This document shows, piece by piece, positions 28,574 through 37,035 of a DNA stretch of 64,000 bases (positions are counted from its first letter, which is position 1; every line of letters starts with the position of its first letter). The position numbers and the translations under genes are program-made. Below the pieces are notes generated by a model. It worked only from the letters and a program-made list of their open reading frames with translations. It made no database searches and was not told where the DNA came from. Source of the stretch: Allorhizobium sonneratiae (GTDB lineage Bacteria > Pseudomonadota > Alphaproteobacteria > Rhizobiales > Rhizobiaceae); assembly GCF_023700755.1 (NCBI RefSeq), contig NZ_JAMKOJ010000001.1, positions 248,001-312,000 on the forward strand, in the 5' to 3' direction.

Positions 28574-29410
28574 ATGAAAATCTCTGTTTTGGCTGTCATG
28601 ATGGCGGGCATGATTGCTGCGCCTGCACTCGGTGCCGATCTGGTGCAGCCGGATCCTGCTCCGCCCGCCTATGCGCCAGAAATCCGTGTCAGCGACAACC
28701 CGTCCGGCTGGTATCTGCGCGGTGATGTCGGTTACTCCTTCAATCATCTGCGCGGCGCCCATTACTATCAGGGTTCGAATGCCAGCCTGGTTGATTTCAC
28801 CAAGGCAGACGTCAAGAACAGCTATATGGCTGGCGTTGGCGTCGGTTATCAGGTCAACAGTCGGCTGCGCACCGACCTGACCTTCGATTACACCGGAAAA
28901 TCCGATTTCAATGGCTCGACGCAAGGGTCCTGCGGTGTGGCCTCGGCCTGCACCTCGCGCGACATTTCCAGCTGGCAGGCCTATACGCTGATGGCCAATG
29001 CCTATATCGACCTTGGCACCTATAACCATATCACGCCCTATGTCGGTGCGGGCATCGGCGGCTCCTACGTCAAATGGGACGCGCTGCACAATACGTCCTG
29101 CGACGACAGCAATTCCAGCAATTGCGATGCGACGGAAATTCATGATGGGCGCGGCAAATGGCGCTTCGCCTATCAGGTGATGGCCGGTGCCTCCATCGAT
29201 CTGACCTGCAACTGGAAGGCCGATATCGGTTACCGCTTCCGCCAGATTCTCGGCGGTGACATGTTCGGCTACCGTGACAATGGCGGACCCGGCAGCGACA
29301 AGGGGTTCACGACCCAGACGGTGCAGATCGGCGCGCGCTATCAGTTTGGCGGCTGCCCTCAGCCAGTGGCCTATGAAGCGCCGCCGCAGGTGCCGCTGGT
29401 TTATAAGTAA
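28574..29410 (+). CDS. Outer-membrane beta-barrel protein (Omp25/31-like)
   Basis: A 278-residue precursor with a signal peptide (about 1-20, ending LGA) and alternating amphipathic strands typical of the 8-stranded rhizobial/Brucella outer-membrane proteins (GWYLRGDVGYSFN, AGVGVGYQVNSRLRTDLTFDY, PYVGAGIGGSYVKW, ADIGYRFRQILGG, TVQIGARYQFG). It has four paired cysteines in extracellular-loop-like segments. The role (structural or adhesion) is not predictable. The start follows GGGAG. Confidence 0.85.
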   Translation: MKISVLAVMMAGMIAAPALGADLVQPDPAPPAYAPEIRVSDNPSGWYLRGDVGYSFNHLRGAHYYQGSNASLVDFTKADVKNSYMAGVGVGYQVNSRLRTDLTFDYTGKSDFNGSTQGSCGVASACTSRDISSWQAYTLMANAYIDLGTYNHITPYVGAGIGGSYVKWDALHNTSCDDSNSSNCDATEIHDGRGKWRFAYQVMAGASIDLTCNWKADIGYRFRQILGGDMFGYRDNGGPGSDKGFTTQTVQIGARYQFGGCPQPVAYEAPPQVPLVYK

Positions 29411-29442
29411 CCGGCATTTTCTCCTGGTTTTAAAGATTTTTC

Positions 29443-29482
29443 GCCCTGTTCCGACCGTGTTTGGAGCAGGGCTTTCGCTTTT
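29443..29482 (+). terminator. Terminator after the outer-membrane protein gene
   Basis: GCCCTGTTCC and GGAGCAGGGC form a 10-bp stem with one G-T pair, followed by TTTCGCTTTT. Confidence 0.75.
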
Positions 29483-29565
29483 AGAGCTTTTCCGTGTTTC
29501 CGCGAAACATTGAAAAGCGATAAAATTTGCGGCAGCGCTCAACGGTTTTCTGACGGAAAAGGCGC
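29482..29565 (+). repeat. Degenerate type A element
   Basis: Begins TAGAGCTTTTCCGTGTTTC, continues with a weak stem to GAAACATTGAAAAGC, and contains AACGGTTTTCTGACGGAAAA, related to the elements at 3681 and 47371. It occupies most of the 317-base gap before the next gene. Confidence 0.6.
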
Positions 29566-29596
29566 TTGACAGATTGCCGACATGCAGTGTTACTAA
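29566..29596 (+). promoter_or_regulatory. Candidate promoter for the sterol-desaturase-family gene
   Basis: TTGACA at 29566-29571 and TACTAA at 29591-29596, spaced 19 bases, about 130 bases before the gene. The -35 is perfect; the spacing is slightly long. Confidence 0.4.
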
Positions 29597-29727
29597 GATA
29601 AGTGTTGATTAGACTAATTCATCATTTAACGATAGCTGGTTTTCTCACGTCATGTTCCGTTGGGGGCGAGGCTGGCGTATCATATTGAATGCAAAACAAG
29701 ACTCGTTTCTGAGCACTGGAAGCCATT

Positions 29728-30675
29728 ATGACGTCATCGTTGAAATCGCTTTTGTCCCCGGCTGTCTGGCCGGGATTTTTTCTGGCAGGCATGGCGGCTT
29801 CCGCCTTTGCCTTTTCCAGCAGTCATCCATTGCTGGTCTTTGTCGGCTTTTATCTGGCTGGCGTGCTTGCGCTTGGCGCATTGGAAAAGCTTGTGCCGCA
29901 TCAAGAGGACTGGCTACGCTCCGATGGCGAGGCCATGAACGATATCGCACACACGCTGCTCACCAAGGGAGCCGTCGAAGCCCTGTCGGCGATTGCCACG
30001 CTGACGCCGCTGATTTCGGCGAGCATTCTCCAGCCGATCCTGAACTTCAAACCGGGTCTTTGGCCGGAGCATTGGCCGCTGTTCTTTCAGGTCGTGCTGG
30101 CGCTGATCATCGCCGAATTCGGGCTTTACTGGGCCCATCGCATCGCCCATGAGCGGCTGTTTTTCTGGCGCTTTCATGCGCTGCATCACAGCGTGGAAAA
30201 GCTTTGGGTGGTCAATACCGGTCGCTTTCATGTGATGGACAGCCTGTTCAAGGTCTGCCTCAGCCAAGTGCCGCTTTATCTCATGGGCGCGCCTTTGTCG
30301 GTCTTTCTCTGGGTGGGGGCGGTCACTGCCTATATCGGCCTGCTCACCCATTGCAATATCAGGGTGAAGACCGGGCCTCTGGATTATGTGTTCAGCACGC
30401 CAAACCTGCATCGCTGGCATCATTCGCGCGAGATCTGGGAAAGCAACACGAATTACGGCGAAAACCTCGTCCTGTTCGACCTGATCTTTTCCACCTATTA
30501 CAATCCGGCCAAGGCGCCACCGAAGGATATCGGCATCAGCGGTCGTGTCGCCAAAGGCTTTGTCGGTCAAATTTTGCAGCCTTTCAGCCAGCGAGGTGTC
30601 GCTGAAATTCTCGGCAAGCAGCCTATAGAGTCCAATCTGCCACATGAGGCCATTTCTGAGCAGAAAACTGCTTGA
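29728..30675 (+). CDS. Sterol desaturase / fatty acid hydroxylase family protein
   Basis: A 315-residue integral membrane di-iron enzyme. The three histidine clusters HRIAHE, HALHH and HRWHH are intact and lie between hydrophobic segments, so it is probably an active O2-dependent hydroxylase or desaturase of a lipid. Rhizobial relatives include enzymes modifying ornithine lipids or carotenoids; the substrate here is undetermined. It stands alone before the serC leader. Confidence 0.85.
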   Translation: MTSSLKSLLSPAVWPGFFLAGMAASAFAFSSSHPLLVFVGFYLAGVLALGALEKLVPHQEDWLRSDGEAMNDIAHTLLTKGAVEALSAIATLTPLISASILQPILNFKPGLWPEHWPLFFQVVLALIIAEFGLYWAHRIAHERLFFWRFHALHHSVEKLWVVNTGRFHVMDSLFKVCLSQVPLYLMGAPLSVFLWVGAVTAYIGLLTHCNIRVKTGPLDYVFSTPNLHRWHHSREIWESNTNYGENLVLFDLIFSTYYNPAKAPPKDIGISGRVAKGFVGQILQPFSQRGVAEILGKQPIESNLPHEAISEQKTA

Positions 30676-30681
30676 CGGGTT

Positions 30682-30750
30682 CCGCCGCCTTCTATAAAAG
30701 CGGCGGCGGGACACCTCTCCCCAACGAGAGGCCAATTACCTGGAAGGGTA
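30682..30750 (+). ncRNA. Candidate serC leader RNA
   Basis: Directly before serC are two hairpins: CCGCCGC/GCGGCGG (30682-30706) and CCTCTC/GAGAGG (30714-30731), then a conserved-looking ACCTGGAAGG reaching the ribosome-binding site. A structured serC leader motif is known from alphaproteobacteria (comparative work by Corbino and colleagues, Rfam serC). Position and layout fit, but the match was made from memory. Confidence 0.5.
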
Positions 30751-30755
30751 TACAT

Positions 30756-31934
30756 ATGGCTGATATCATCGCCCCTGAAGTGCGTCCGGCTAACACGCAT
30801 TTTTCTTCCGGCCCTTGCTCGAAGCGCCCCGGCTGGACCATCGAAGCACTCTCCAATGCTCCTCTCGGTCGCTCGCACCGTGCCAAGGTTGGCAAGGAAA
30901 AGCTGAAGCTTGCCATCGATCTTACCCGTGAAATTTTGCAGGTTCCTGCCGATTATCGTATCGGCATCGTTCCTGCCTCCGATACCGGCGCTGTCGAAAT
31001 GGCGCTCTGGTCGCTGCTCGGTGAGCGCGGCGTTGACATGCTGGCCTGGGAAAGTTTTGGTGCCGGCTGGGTGACGGATGTCGTCAAGCAACTCAAGCTC
31101 AAGGATGTGCGCAAGTTCGAGGCCGATTACGGTCTCCTGCCCAACCTTGCCGAGGTCGATTTCGACCGCGATGTCGTCTTTACCTGGAATGGCACCACCT
31201 CCGGCGTGCGTGTTCCCAATGCCGATTTCATTCCCGCAGACCGCAAGGGTCTGACCATTTGCGATGCAACCTCTGCGGCTTTCGCGCAAAATCTCGATTT
31301 TGCCAAGCTCGATGTCGTCACCTTCTCCTGGCAGAAGGTGCTGGGCGGTGAGGGCGGTCACGGTATGCTGATTGTGTCCCCGCGCGCTGTGGCACGTCTG
31401 GAAAGCTATGTGCCTGCATGGCCGCTGCCGAAGATTTTCCGCATGACCAAGGGCGGCAAGCTGATCGAAGGCATCTTCACCGGCGAAACCATCAATACGC
31501 CCTCCATGCTCTGCGTCGAGGATTATATCGATGCGCTGCAATGGGCCAAGTCGCTCGGCGGTCTCGATGCGCTGATCGCGCGCGCCGACGCCAATGCCGG
31601 TGTCATTCATGATTTCGTCGCCGCCAATGGCTGGATCGCCAATCTGGCACAGGTGGACGAAACCCGTTCCAATACATCCGTCTGCCTGACGATTGCCGAT
31701 CCTGAGGTTCTGGCGCTGCCTGCCGACCAGCAGGGCGCTTTCGCCAAGGGCATGGTCTCCATTCTGGAAAAACAGGGTGTGGCGCTCGATATCGGTGCCT
31801 ATCGCGATGCGCCTGCGGGCCTGCGCATCTGGGCCGGTGCGACCATCGAAACGGCGGATATGAAAGCGCTGATGCCCTGGCTGACCTTTGCCTATCAGAC
31901 GCAGAAGGCGACACTTGCCAAGGCTGCGGCCTGA
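30756..31934 (+). CDS. serC: Phosphoserine aminotransferase
   Basis: PLP enzyme for the second step of serine synthesis (3-phosphohydroxypyruvate to phosphoserine), which also has a role in pyridoxine synthesis in some bacteria. The 392-residue protein is of the alphaproteobacterial type. N-terminal motif [12 protein letters not shown]; the PLP lysine is Lys194 in [26 protein letters not shown] follows. The ATG at 30756 follows GGAAGG. serA follows 184 bases later, with a type B repeat in between. Confidence 0.95.
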   Translation: MADIIAPEVRPANTHFSSGPCSKRPGWTIEALSNAPLGRSHRAKVGKEKLKLAIDLTREILQVPADYRIGIVPASDTGAVEMALWSLLGERGVDMLAWESFGAGWVTDVVKQLKLKDVRKFEADYGLLPNLAEVDFDRDVVFTWNGTTSGVRVPNADFIPADRKGLTICDATSAAFAQNLDFAKLDVVTFSWQKVLGGEGGHGMLIVSPRAVARLESYVPAWPLPKIFRMTKGGKLIEGIFTGETINTPSMLCVEDYIDALQWAKSLGGLDALIARADANAGVIHDFVAANGWIANLAQVDETRSNTSVCLTIADPEVLALPADQQGAFAKGMVSILEKQGVALDIGAYRDAPAGLRIWAGATIETADMKALMPWLTFAYQTQKATLAKAAA

Positions 31935-31940
31935 GCCATT

Positions 31941-32042
31941 TACAGCATCGGACCGAAAAGTGGGAACCGGTTTTCGGAAAAATCCGATGCGAAGACAAGA
32001 TTTGAGAGCATCGTAAAGAAGTCAATTTCGGCACGATGCTCG
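31941..32042 (+). repeat. Type B palindromic element, copy 2 (between serC and serA)
   Basis: Contains AGCATCGGACCGAAAAGTGG, ACCGGTTTTCGG and ATCCGATGC, then a second arm GAGAGCATCGT...ACGATGCTC. Because it sits inside the serC-serA unit it should be transcribed and could affect mRNA processing. Confidence 0.85.
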
Positions 32043-32118
32043 ATGGCCCTGCGCATCGGCGGGGCCTTTCCATTCAGCATTGATCGTTTGAAACGAACTC
32101 TTATTCGGAGGCCTCGTC

Positions 32119-33714
32119 ATGGCACCTCGCGTTCTCGTATCCGATGAATTGTCGGAAACCGCCGTCCAGATCTTCCGCGATCGCGGCGTGGAAGTGGATT
32201 TCCAGCCGAAACTCGGCAAGGACAAGGATAAACTTGCCGAAATCATCGGTAATTACGATGGTCTGGCCATTCGCTCGGCCACCAAGGCGACAGAAAAGCT
32301 GATTGCCGCCGCCACCAATCTGAAGGTGATCGGTCGCGCCGGGATTGGCGTCGACAATGTCGATATTCCGGCAGCCTCCAAACGCGGTATCATCGTGATG
32401 AACACGCCGTTCGGCAATTCCATCACCACCGCCGAACACGCCATTGCCCTGATGTTTGCCGTCGCCCGGCAATTGCCTGCCGCCGATGCCTCCACCCAGG
32501 CCGGCAAGTGGGAAAAGTCGAAATTCATGGGTGTCGAAATCACTGGCAAGACGCTCGGTGTCATCGGGGCCGGCAATATCGGTGGCATCGTCTGCAAGAA
32601 GGCCATCGGGCTCGGCATGCATGTTCTGGCCTATGATCCCTTCCTCTCCGTCGAGCGCGCTCAGGAAATGGGCGTGACCAAGGTGGAGCTTGACGAGCTT
32701 CTGGCCCAGGCCGATTTCATCACGCTGCATGTGCCGATGACCGACAAGACCCGCGGCATTCTCTCGCGCGAGGCGCTGGCCAAGACCAAGAAGGGTGTCC
32801 GTATCATCAACTGCGCCCGTGGCGGTCTCGTTGATGAGGCAGCCCTTGCCGATGCGATCAAGGCCGGTCATGTCGCCGGTGCCGGTTTCGACGTGTTCGA
32901 GGTCGAGCCTGCCACGGAAAGCCCGCTTTTCGGCCTGCCGAATGTCGTCTGCACCCCGCATCTGGGCGCCTCCACCACGGAAGCTCAGGAAAATGTGGCG
33001 CTTCAGGTGGCCGAGCAGATGTCGGATTATCTGGTTAAGGGCGCGGTGTCGAACGCCATCAATATGCCTTCGATCACGGCGGAAGAAGCCCCGATCCTGA
33101 AGCCCTTCATCAAGCTGGCCGATGTGCTTGGCGCTTTCGTCGGTCAGGTGAATGACAGCCCGATCAAGGAAATCGAAATCCTCTATGATGGCGACACGGC
33201 CAGCATGAACACTCGTGCGCTGACGTCTGCGCTGCTGGCCGGTCTCATTCGTCCGCAGGTGGCCGATGTCAACATGGTGTCGGCACCCATCATGGTGAAG
33301 GAAAAGGGCATTGTCCTCTCCGAGGTCAAGCGTGACAAGACCGGCGTTTATGACGGCTATATCAAGCTGACGGTGACCACGGAAAAGCAGACCCGTTCGG
33401 TGGCCGGTACCGTGTTCTCCGACGGCAAGCCGCGTTTCATCCAGATCAAGGGCATCAACATGGATGCTGATGTCGGCGCGCATATGATCTACATCACCAA
33501 TACCGACGTTCCCGGCATGATCGGTTTCATGGGAACGACGCTGGGCGACGCCAAGGTCAACATTGCCAATTTCCAGCTCGGCCGCGACAAGGAAGGTGGC
33601 GATGCCATCGCCCTGCTTTATGTCGATGGACCTGTAGACCAGGTCGTTCTCGACAAGCTGACCGCCAATCCGGCAATCAAACAGGCCAAGCTGATGACAT
33701 TTGCGGTTGAATAA
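32119..33714 (+). CDS. serA: D-3-phosphoglycerate dehydrogenase
   Basis: Catalyses the first step of serine synthesis. The 531-residue long form has a substrate/NAD domain pair with GVIGAGNIGG near 150 and CARGGLVDEAAL near 234. The catalytic His lies in CTPHLGAST. An intervening (ASB) domain is followed by a C-terminal ACT domain (MIYITNTDVPGMIGFMG) that usually allows feedback by serine. The start follows TTCGGAGG. It closes with a good terminator. Confidence 0.96.
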   Translation: MAPRVLVSDELSETAVQIFRDRGVEVDFQPKLGKDKDKLAEIIGNYDGLAIRSATKATEKLIAAATNLKVIGRAGIGVDNVDIPAASKRGIIVMNTPFGNSITTAEHAIALMFAVARQLPAADASTQAGKWEKSKFMGVEITGKTLGVIGAGNIGGIVCKKAIGLGMHVLAYDPFLSVERAQEMGVTKVELDELLAQADFITLHVPMTDKTRGILSREALAKTKKGVRIINCARGGLVDEAALADAIKAGHVAGAGFDVFEVEPATESPLFGLPNVVCTPHLGASTTEAQENVALQVAEQMSDYLVKGAVSNAINMPSITAEEAPILKPFIKLADVLGAFVGQVNDSPIKEIEILYDGDTASMNTRALTSALLAGLIRPQVADVNMVSAPIMVKEKGIVLSEVKRDKTGVYDGYIKLTVTTEKQTRSVAGTVFSDGKPRFIQIKGINMDADVGAHMIYITNTDVPGMIGFMGTTLGDAKVNIANFQLGRDKEGGDAIALLYVDGPVDQVVLDKLTANPAIKQAKLMTFAVE

Positions 33715-33740
33715 GCTGTCCTGATACTTCGAGATGGTGT

Positions 33741-33776
33741 ACCGGCGGGGTTTTTCCTCGCCGGTTTTTTTGTTTT
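33741..33776 (+). terminator. Terminator after serA
   Basis: CCGGCG and CGCCGG (extended by GGGG/CCTC-type pairs) are followed by a run of seven T residues. Confidence 0.85.
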
Positions 33777-33824
33777 ACTATAAAACTTGATGAAATTACT
33801 CTTGTTTTTTCTTGTGACTGCGGT

Positions 33825-33905
33825 TAGAGCATCGGGCGAAAAAGTGGACACCGGTTTTTCGCGAACCCGATGCGCCCCCAAAAAAAGAATTGAGAGCGTG
33901 CAATT
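33825..33905 (+). repeat. Type B palindromic element, copy 3
   Basis: TAGAGCATCGGGCG, AAAAAGTGGACACCGG, TTTTTCGCG and CCCGATGC follow the type B plan with several changes; a small GAATTG/CAATTC hairpin ends it. It lies 30 bases before the ABC-transporter start. Confidence 0.7.
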
Positions 33906-33934
33906 CTGTGCATGTTGATGAAGGAGCGGTTTTC

Positions 33935-34954
33935 GTGTCTGTGACCAAGTTAAAGTCTTTTGTGGCTGGCGCTTTGCTGTCGGTCCTGTCTGGTGCAGCA
34001 GCCTTTGCCCAGCCGACGCATTATCCGCTGACGCTGGAGAATTGCGGGGTGAAAGTCACCTTCGACAAGGCGCCGCAGCGGGCGGTGGCACTGGGCCAGA
34101 ATACGGCGGAAATCCTTTTGATGCTGGGGCTTGAGGACCGGGTGAAGGCCAGCGCCTTCTGGCCGACCAAGGTGCTGCCGGAGCTTGAAAAAGCCAATGA
34201 GAAAGTCAAGCTGCTGACGGTCGAGATGCCGACGCTGGAATCGATCCTGGCGGAGAAGCCGGATTTTGTCGCCGCGCAATTGCCGATCCTGCTCGGTCCC
34301 GACAGCAAGGTGGCCAAGCGCGACGATCTCGCGCAGCTTGGCATTCCAAGCTATCTTTCACCTGGCGTCTGCGCCACGAAGAAGACGACCGGTGATGTCT
34401 ATGGCAGCCGTGATGCGCTGTGGAACATGAACCTGCTCTATCAGGAAATCGATGAGCTGTCGCAGATATTCGATGTGGCCGATCGCGGACAGGCGCTGAT
34501 TGCCAGCTTCAAGGCACGCGAAGCGGCTTTGAAAGAACGGGTGAAAGGCACGAAGGATCTCTCTTTCGTTTTCTGGTTCTCCAGCTCTTCACCATCGGCG
34601 GATGCCTATGTCGGCGGCAAGAACAGCGCTTCGGGTTACATTGCCCATCTTCTCGGCGGCCATAACGCCATCACCACCGAGGCCGAATGGCCGACAGTGA
34701 GCTGGGAAGGGATCATTTCCGCCAATCCCGAGGTCATCGTTGCCGCAAGCCTTGACCGCAATCGCTGGTCGCTCGACAAGGCCGAAAACAAGATCGCTTT
34801 CCTGAAGAGTGATCCGGCGGTCAGCCAGCTTCCGGCGGTGAAAGAGAACCATATCGTCGTCATGGACGGGCAGGCGATGAACCCGACGATCCGCACGATT
34901 TACGGAGCCGAACAGGTGGCCGATCAGCTGGCCAAACAGGGGCTGATCCAGTGA
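33935..34954 (+). CDS. Periplasmic substrate-binding protein of an iron-siderophore/cobalamin-type ABC importer
   Basis: A 339-residue precursor with a signal peptide (ending AFAQ) and the class III binding-protein pattern of BtuF/FepB-like proteins (VTFDKAPQRAVALGQNTAEILLMLGLEDRVKA, LAEKPDFVAAQ, WPTVSWEGIISANPEVIV). The substrate may be a ferric siderophore, haem, cobalamin or a related chelate; nothing decides it. GTG at 33935 is chosen for the AAGGAG 8 bases upstream. The permease gene overlaps the stop. No cobalamin riboswitch was recognised upstream. Confidence 0.82.
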   Translation: MSVTKLKSFVAGALLSVLSGAAAFAQPTHYPLTLENCGVKVTFDKAPQRAVALGQNTAEILLMLGLEDRVKASAFWPTKVLPELEKANEKVKLLTVEMPTLESILAEKPDFVAAQLPILLGPDSKVAKRDDLAQLGIPSYLSPGVCATKKTTGDVYGSRDALWNMNLLYQEIDELSQIFDVADRGQALIASFKAREAALKERVKGTKDLSFVFWFSSSSPSADAYVGGKNSASGYIAHLLGGHNAITTEAEWPTVSWEGIISANPEVIVAASLDRNRWSLDKAENKIAFLKSDPAVSQLPAVKENHIVVMDGQAMNPTIRTIYGAEQVADQLAKQGLIQ

Positions 34955-35985
34955 ACCTGTCTTTTGCCATGGGACGGGCCGGTTTCGGCCTGTTCCTGCT
35001 TCTGGGGCTGATCGCACTCACCTTTGTCATTGCCTTGGGCGTCGGTGTGGGCGAGCTTGCCATTCCGCTGCAAACGACGTTTTTATCGATTTCCAATAAA
35101 CTGGGCCTGACCCATGTGCCCCTCGACCGGATTCAGGAAACGGTGATCTGGGATTTTCGTCTGAGCCGGGCGCTGGTTGCCGCCTGTTGCGGGGCAGGGC
35201 TTGCGATCAGCGGTGCGGTGCTGCAATCGCTGCTGCGCAATGCGCTGGCAGAGCCCTATGTGCTCGGCGTTTCAGCGGGCGCTTCGACCGGTGCGGTCGC
35301 CATTGTCGTGGTCGGTATTGGCGCAGGCGCGGTGTCGCTCTCGGCGGGTGCATTCATCGGTGCGTTTCTTGCCTTTGTCTTCGTGGCGCTTTTAACCCAT
35401 GGCGCGCGTGGCGGCGCGGACCGGACGATCCTTGCCGGTGTTGCCGCCTCGCAGCTCTTCAATGCACTCACCTCCTATATCATCAGTACCTCGGCGAATG
35501 CCCAGCAGGCCCGTGATGTGATGTTCTGGCTGCTCGGCAGTTTCAGCGGCGTGCGCTGGCCGGAATTTCAACTGATCGTCGTCGTGGTGTCGATCGGTCT
35601 CATCCTCTGTCTCATCCATGCCCGGGCGCTGGACGCCTTCACCTTCGGTGACGATGCCGCCGCCTCACTCGGTCTTGCGGTCGGGCGGGTGCGGGTTGTG
35701 CTCTTCATGGTTACGGCCTTCATGACGGCAGCGATTGTCAGCATGGCGGGTTCCATCGGCTTCGTCGGTCTGGTGGTGCCGCATGTGGCGCGCTTTGCCG
35801 TCGGGCCGCTGCACGGGCGGCTTTTGCCCGCTTCGGCCCTGATCGGGGCGATTTTCATGGTACTGGCCGATATCGTCGCGCGCATCGCCATTGCGCCGCA
35901 AAGCCTGCCGATCGGCGTGGTCACCGCCCTGATCGGCGTGCCGTTCTTTGCCGTCATTCTCTATCGCTCGCGGAGTGTGGCATGA
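34951..35985 (+). CDS. FecCD-family ABC permease
   Basis: A 344-residue inner-membrane permease with about 9-10 transmembrane segments. Family motifs: RLSRALVAACCGAGLAISGAVLQSLLRNALAEPYVLGVSAGAS and GFVGLVVPHVAR. GTG start at 34951 overlaps the upstream TGA; an ATG six codons later is an alternative. It pairs with the ATPase whose ATG overlaps its stop. Confidence 0.9.
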   Translation: MNLSFAMGRAGFGLFLLLGLIALTFVIALGVGVGELAIPLQTTFLSISNKLGLTHVPLDRIQETVIWDFRLSRALVAACCGAGLAISGAVLQSLLRNALAEPYVLGVSAGASTGAVAIVVVGIGAGAVSLSAGAFIGAFLAFVFVALLTHGARGGADRTILAGVAASQLFNALTSYIISTSANAQQARDVMFWLLGSFSGVRWPEFQLIVVVVSIGLILCLIHARALDAFTFGDDAAASLGLAVGRVRVVLFMVTAFMTAAIVSMAGSIGFVGLVVPHVARFAVGPLHGRLLPASALIGAIFMVLADIVARIAIAPQSLPIGVVTALIGVPFFAVILYRSRSVA

Positions 35986-36743
35986 GCATCGTGGCGGAAG
36001 ACCTCGTCTGGAGCGCAGGCAAGAGCGTGATTGTCGATCATGTGTCGATGCGCGTCTCGCCGGGCAGGATTGTTGGCCTGCTTGGGCCGAACGGGTCGGG
36101 TAAGTCCTCGCTGCTGCGCCTGCTTTGCGGTCTGCGACGGCCCGATTCAGGCCGGGTTTTGCTGGATGGGGTGGATATGGCAGGGATGAGCCGCCGTGCC
36201 ATTGCCCGGCGTCTGGCACTGGTCGAGCAACAGGCAGCAACCGAGGCACGGCTTTCAGTGGCCGATGTGGTTCGCCTTGGCCGCACGCCACATCGTTCGC
36301 CGATGTCCGGCTGGACTCATGAGGATGATCGGTGTGTGCGTGACGCCATCGACAAGGTCGGCATGGCACACAAGGCGAAGCAGGACTGGCAGAGCCTTTC
36401 CGGTGGTGAGCGCCAGCGCGCCCATATTGCTCGCGCTTTGGCACAGGCGCCCAAAGAAATCCTGCTCGACGAACCCACCAACCATCTCGACATCCAGCAC
36501 CAGATCGAGCTGATGCGCCTCATTCGCTCGCTATCGCTAACCACGGTGATCGCGCTGCATGATCTCAACCATGCCGCCATGTTCTGCGATGAGCTGATGG
36601 TGATGCAGAAAGGCCGCATCGTTGCCACCGGCGCGCCGGAAAACGTCTTGACCGAGGATCTGCTGCGCGACGTGTTCAAGGTCGAGGCCCGGCTGGAAAC
36701 CTCGCCCTATCACGGCAGGCCACATATCCATTTTCTCGTGTGA
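35982..36743 (+). CDS. ABC transporter ATP-binding protein (FecE/BtuD-like)
   Basis: A 253-residue cytoplasmic ATPase of the importer. Walker A GPNGSGKS at 35-42, signature LSGGERQRAHIARAL, Walker B EILLDEPTNHLD and the switch HDLNH are all intact. ATGA overlap with the permease. The operon ends here; no outer-membrane receptor or regulator gene is adjacent. Confidence 0.92.
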   Translation: MSIVAEDLVWSAGKSVIVDHVSMRVSPGRIVGLLGPNGSGKSSLLRLLCGLRRPDSGRVLLDGVDMAGMSRRAIARRLALVEQQAATEARLSVADVVRLGRTPHRSPMSGWTHEDDRCVRDAIDKVGMAHKAKQDWQSLSGGERQRAHIARALAQAPKEILLDEPTNHLDIQHQIELMRLIRSLSLTTVIALHDLNHAAMFCDELMVMQKGRIVATGAPENVLTEDLLRDVFKVEARLETSPYHGRPHIHFLV

Positions 36744-36746
36744 TCT

Positions 36747-36796
36747 GAGAGCATCGTCCGAAAAGTGGGAACCGGTTTTCGGAACAATCCGATGTT
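36747..36796 (+). repeat. Type B palindromic element, copy 4 (short)
   Basis: GAGCATCGTCCGAAAAGTGG, ACCGGTTTTCGG and ATCCGATG follow directly on the ABC operon. Only the first arm is present. The remaining 36797-37035 shows no further feature. Confidence 0.8.
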
Positions 36797-37035
36797 CTAT
36801 CTTTTCAGGCGGGATTGTTTTTGATCAGCTCTTTTTCCGGCTGTTGCCCTGCGCAATCTGTCACTGGGGCGGCATGTCGCATTGATCATTTATCAGATTG
36901 CCCTAATTTGATGTTTGTCAGATTTGCGGCATGATGATTCATCCTTGTCTCGTTTGAGATGGTCTCATGTGCCGATCGGGCAGGGAACGGTTATCCTGAA
37001 GAGGGTTTCACCAAGCTCAAGGAGGTGCCGCAGTC

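Noticed and set aside
33780..33935. Possible cobalamin riboswitch before the ABC importer
   Set aside because: No B12-box-like core was recognised; the region is mainly a type B repeat.
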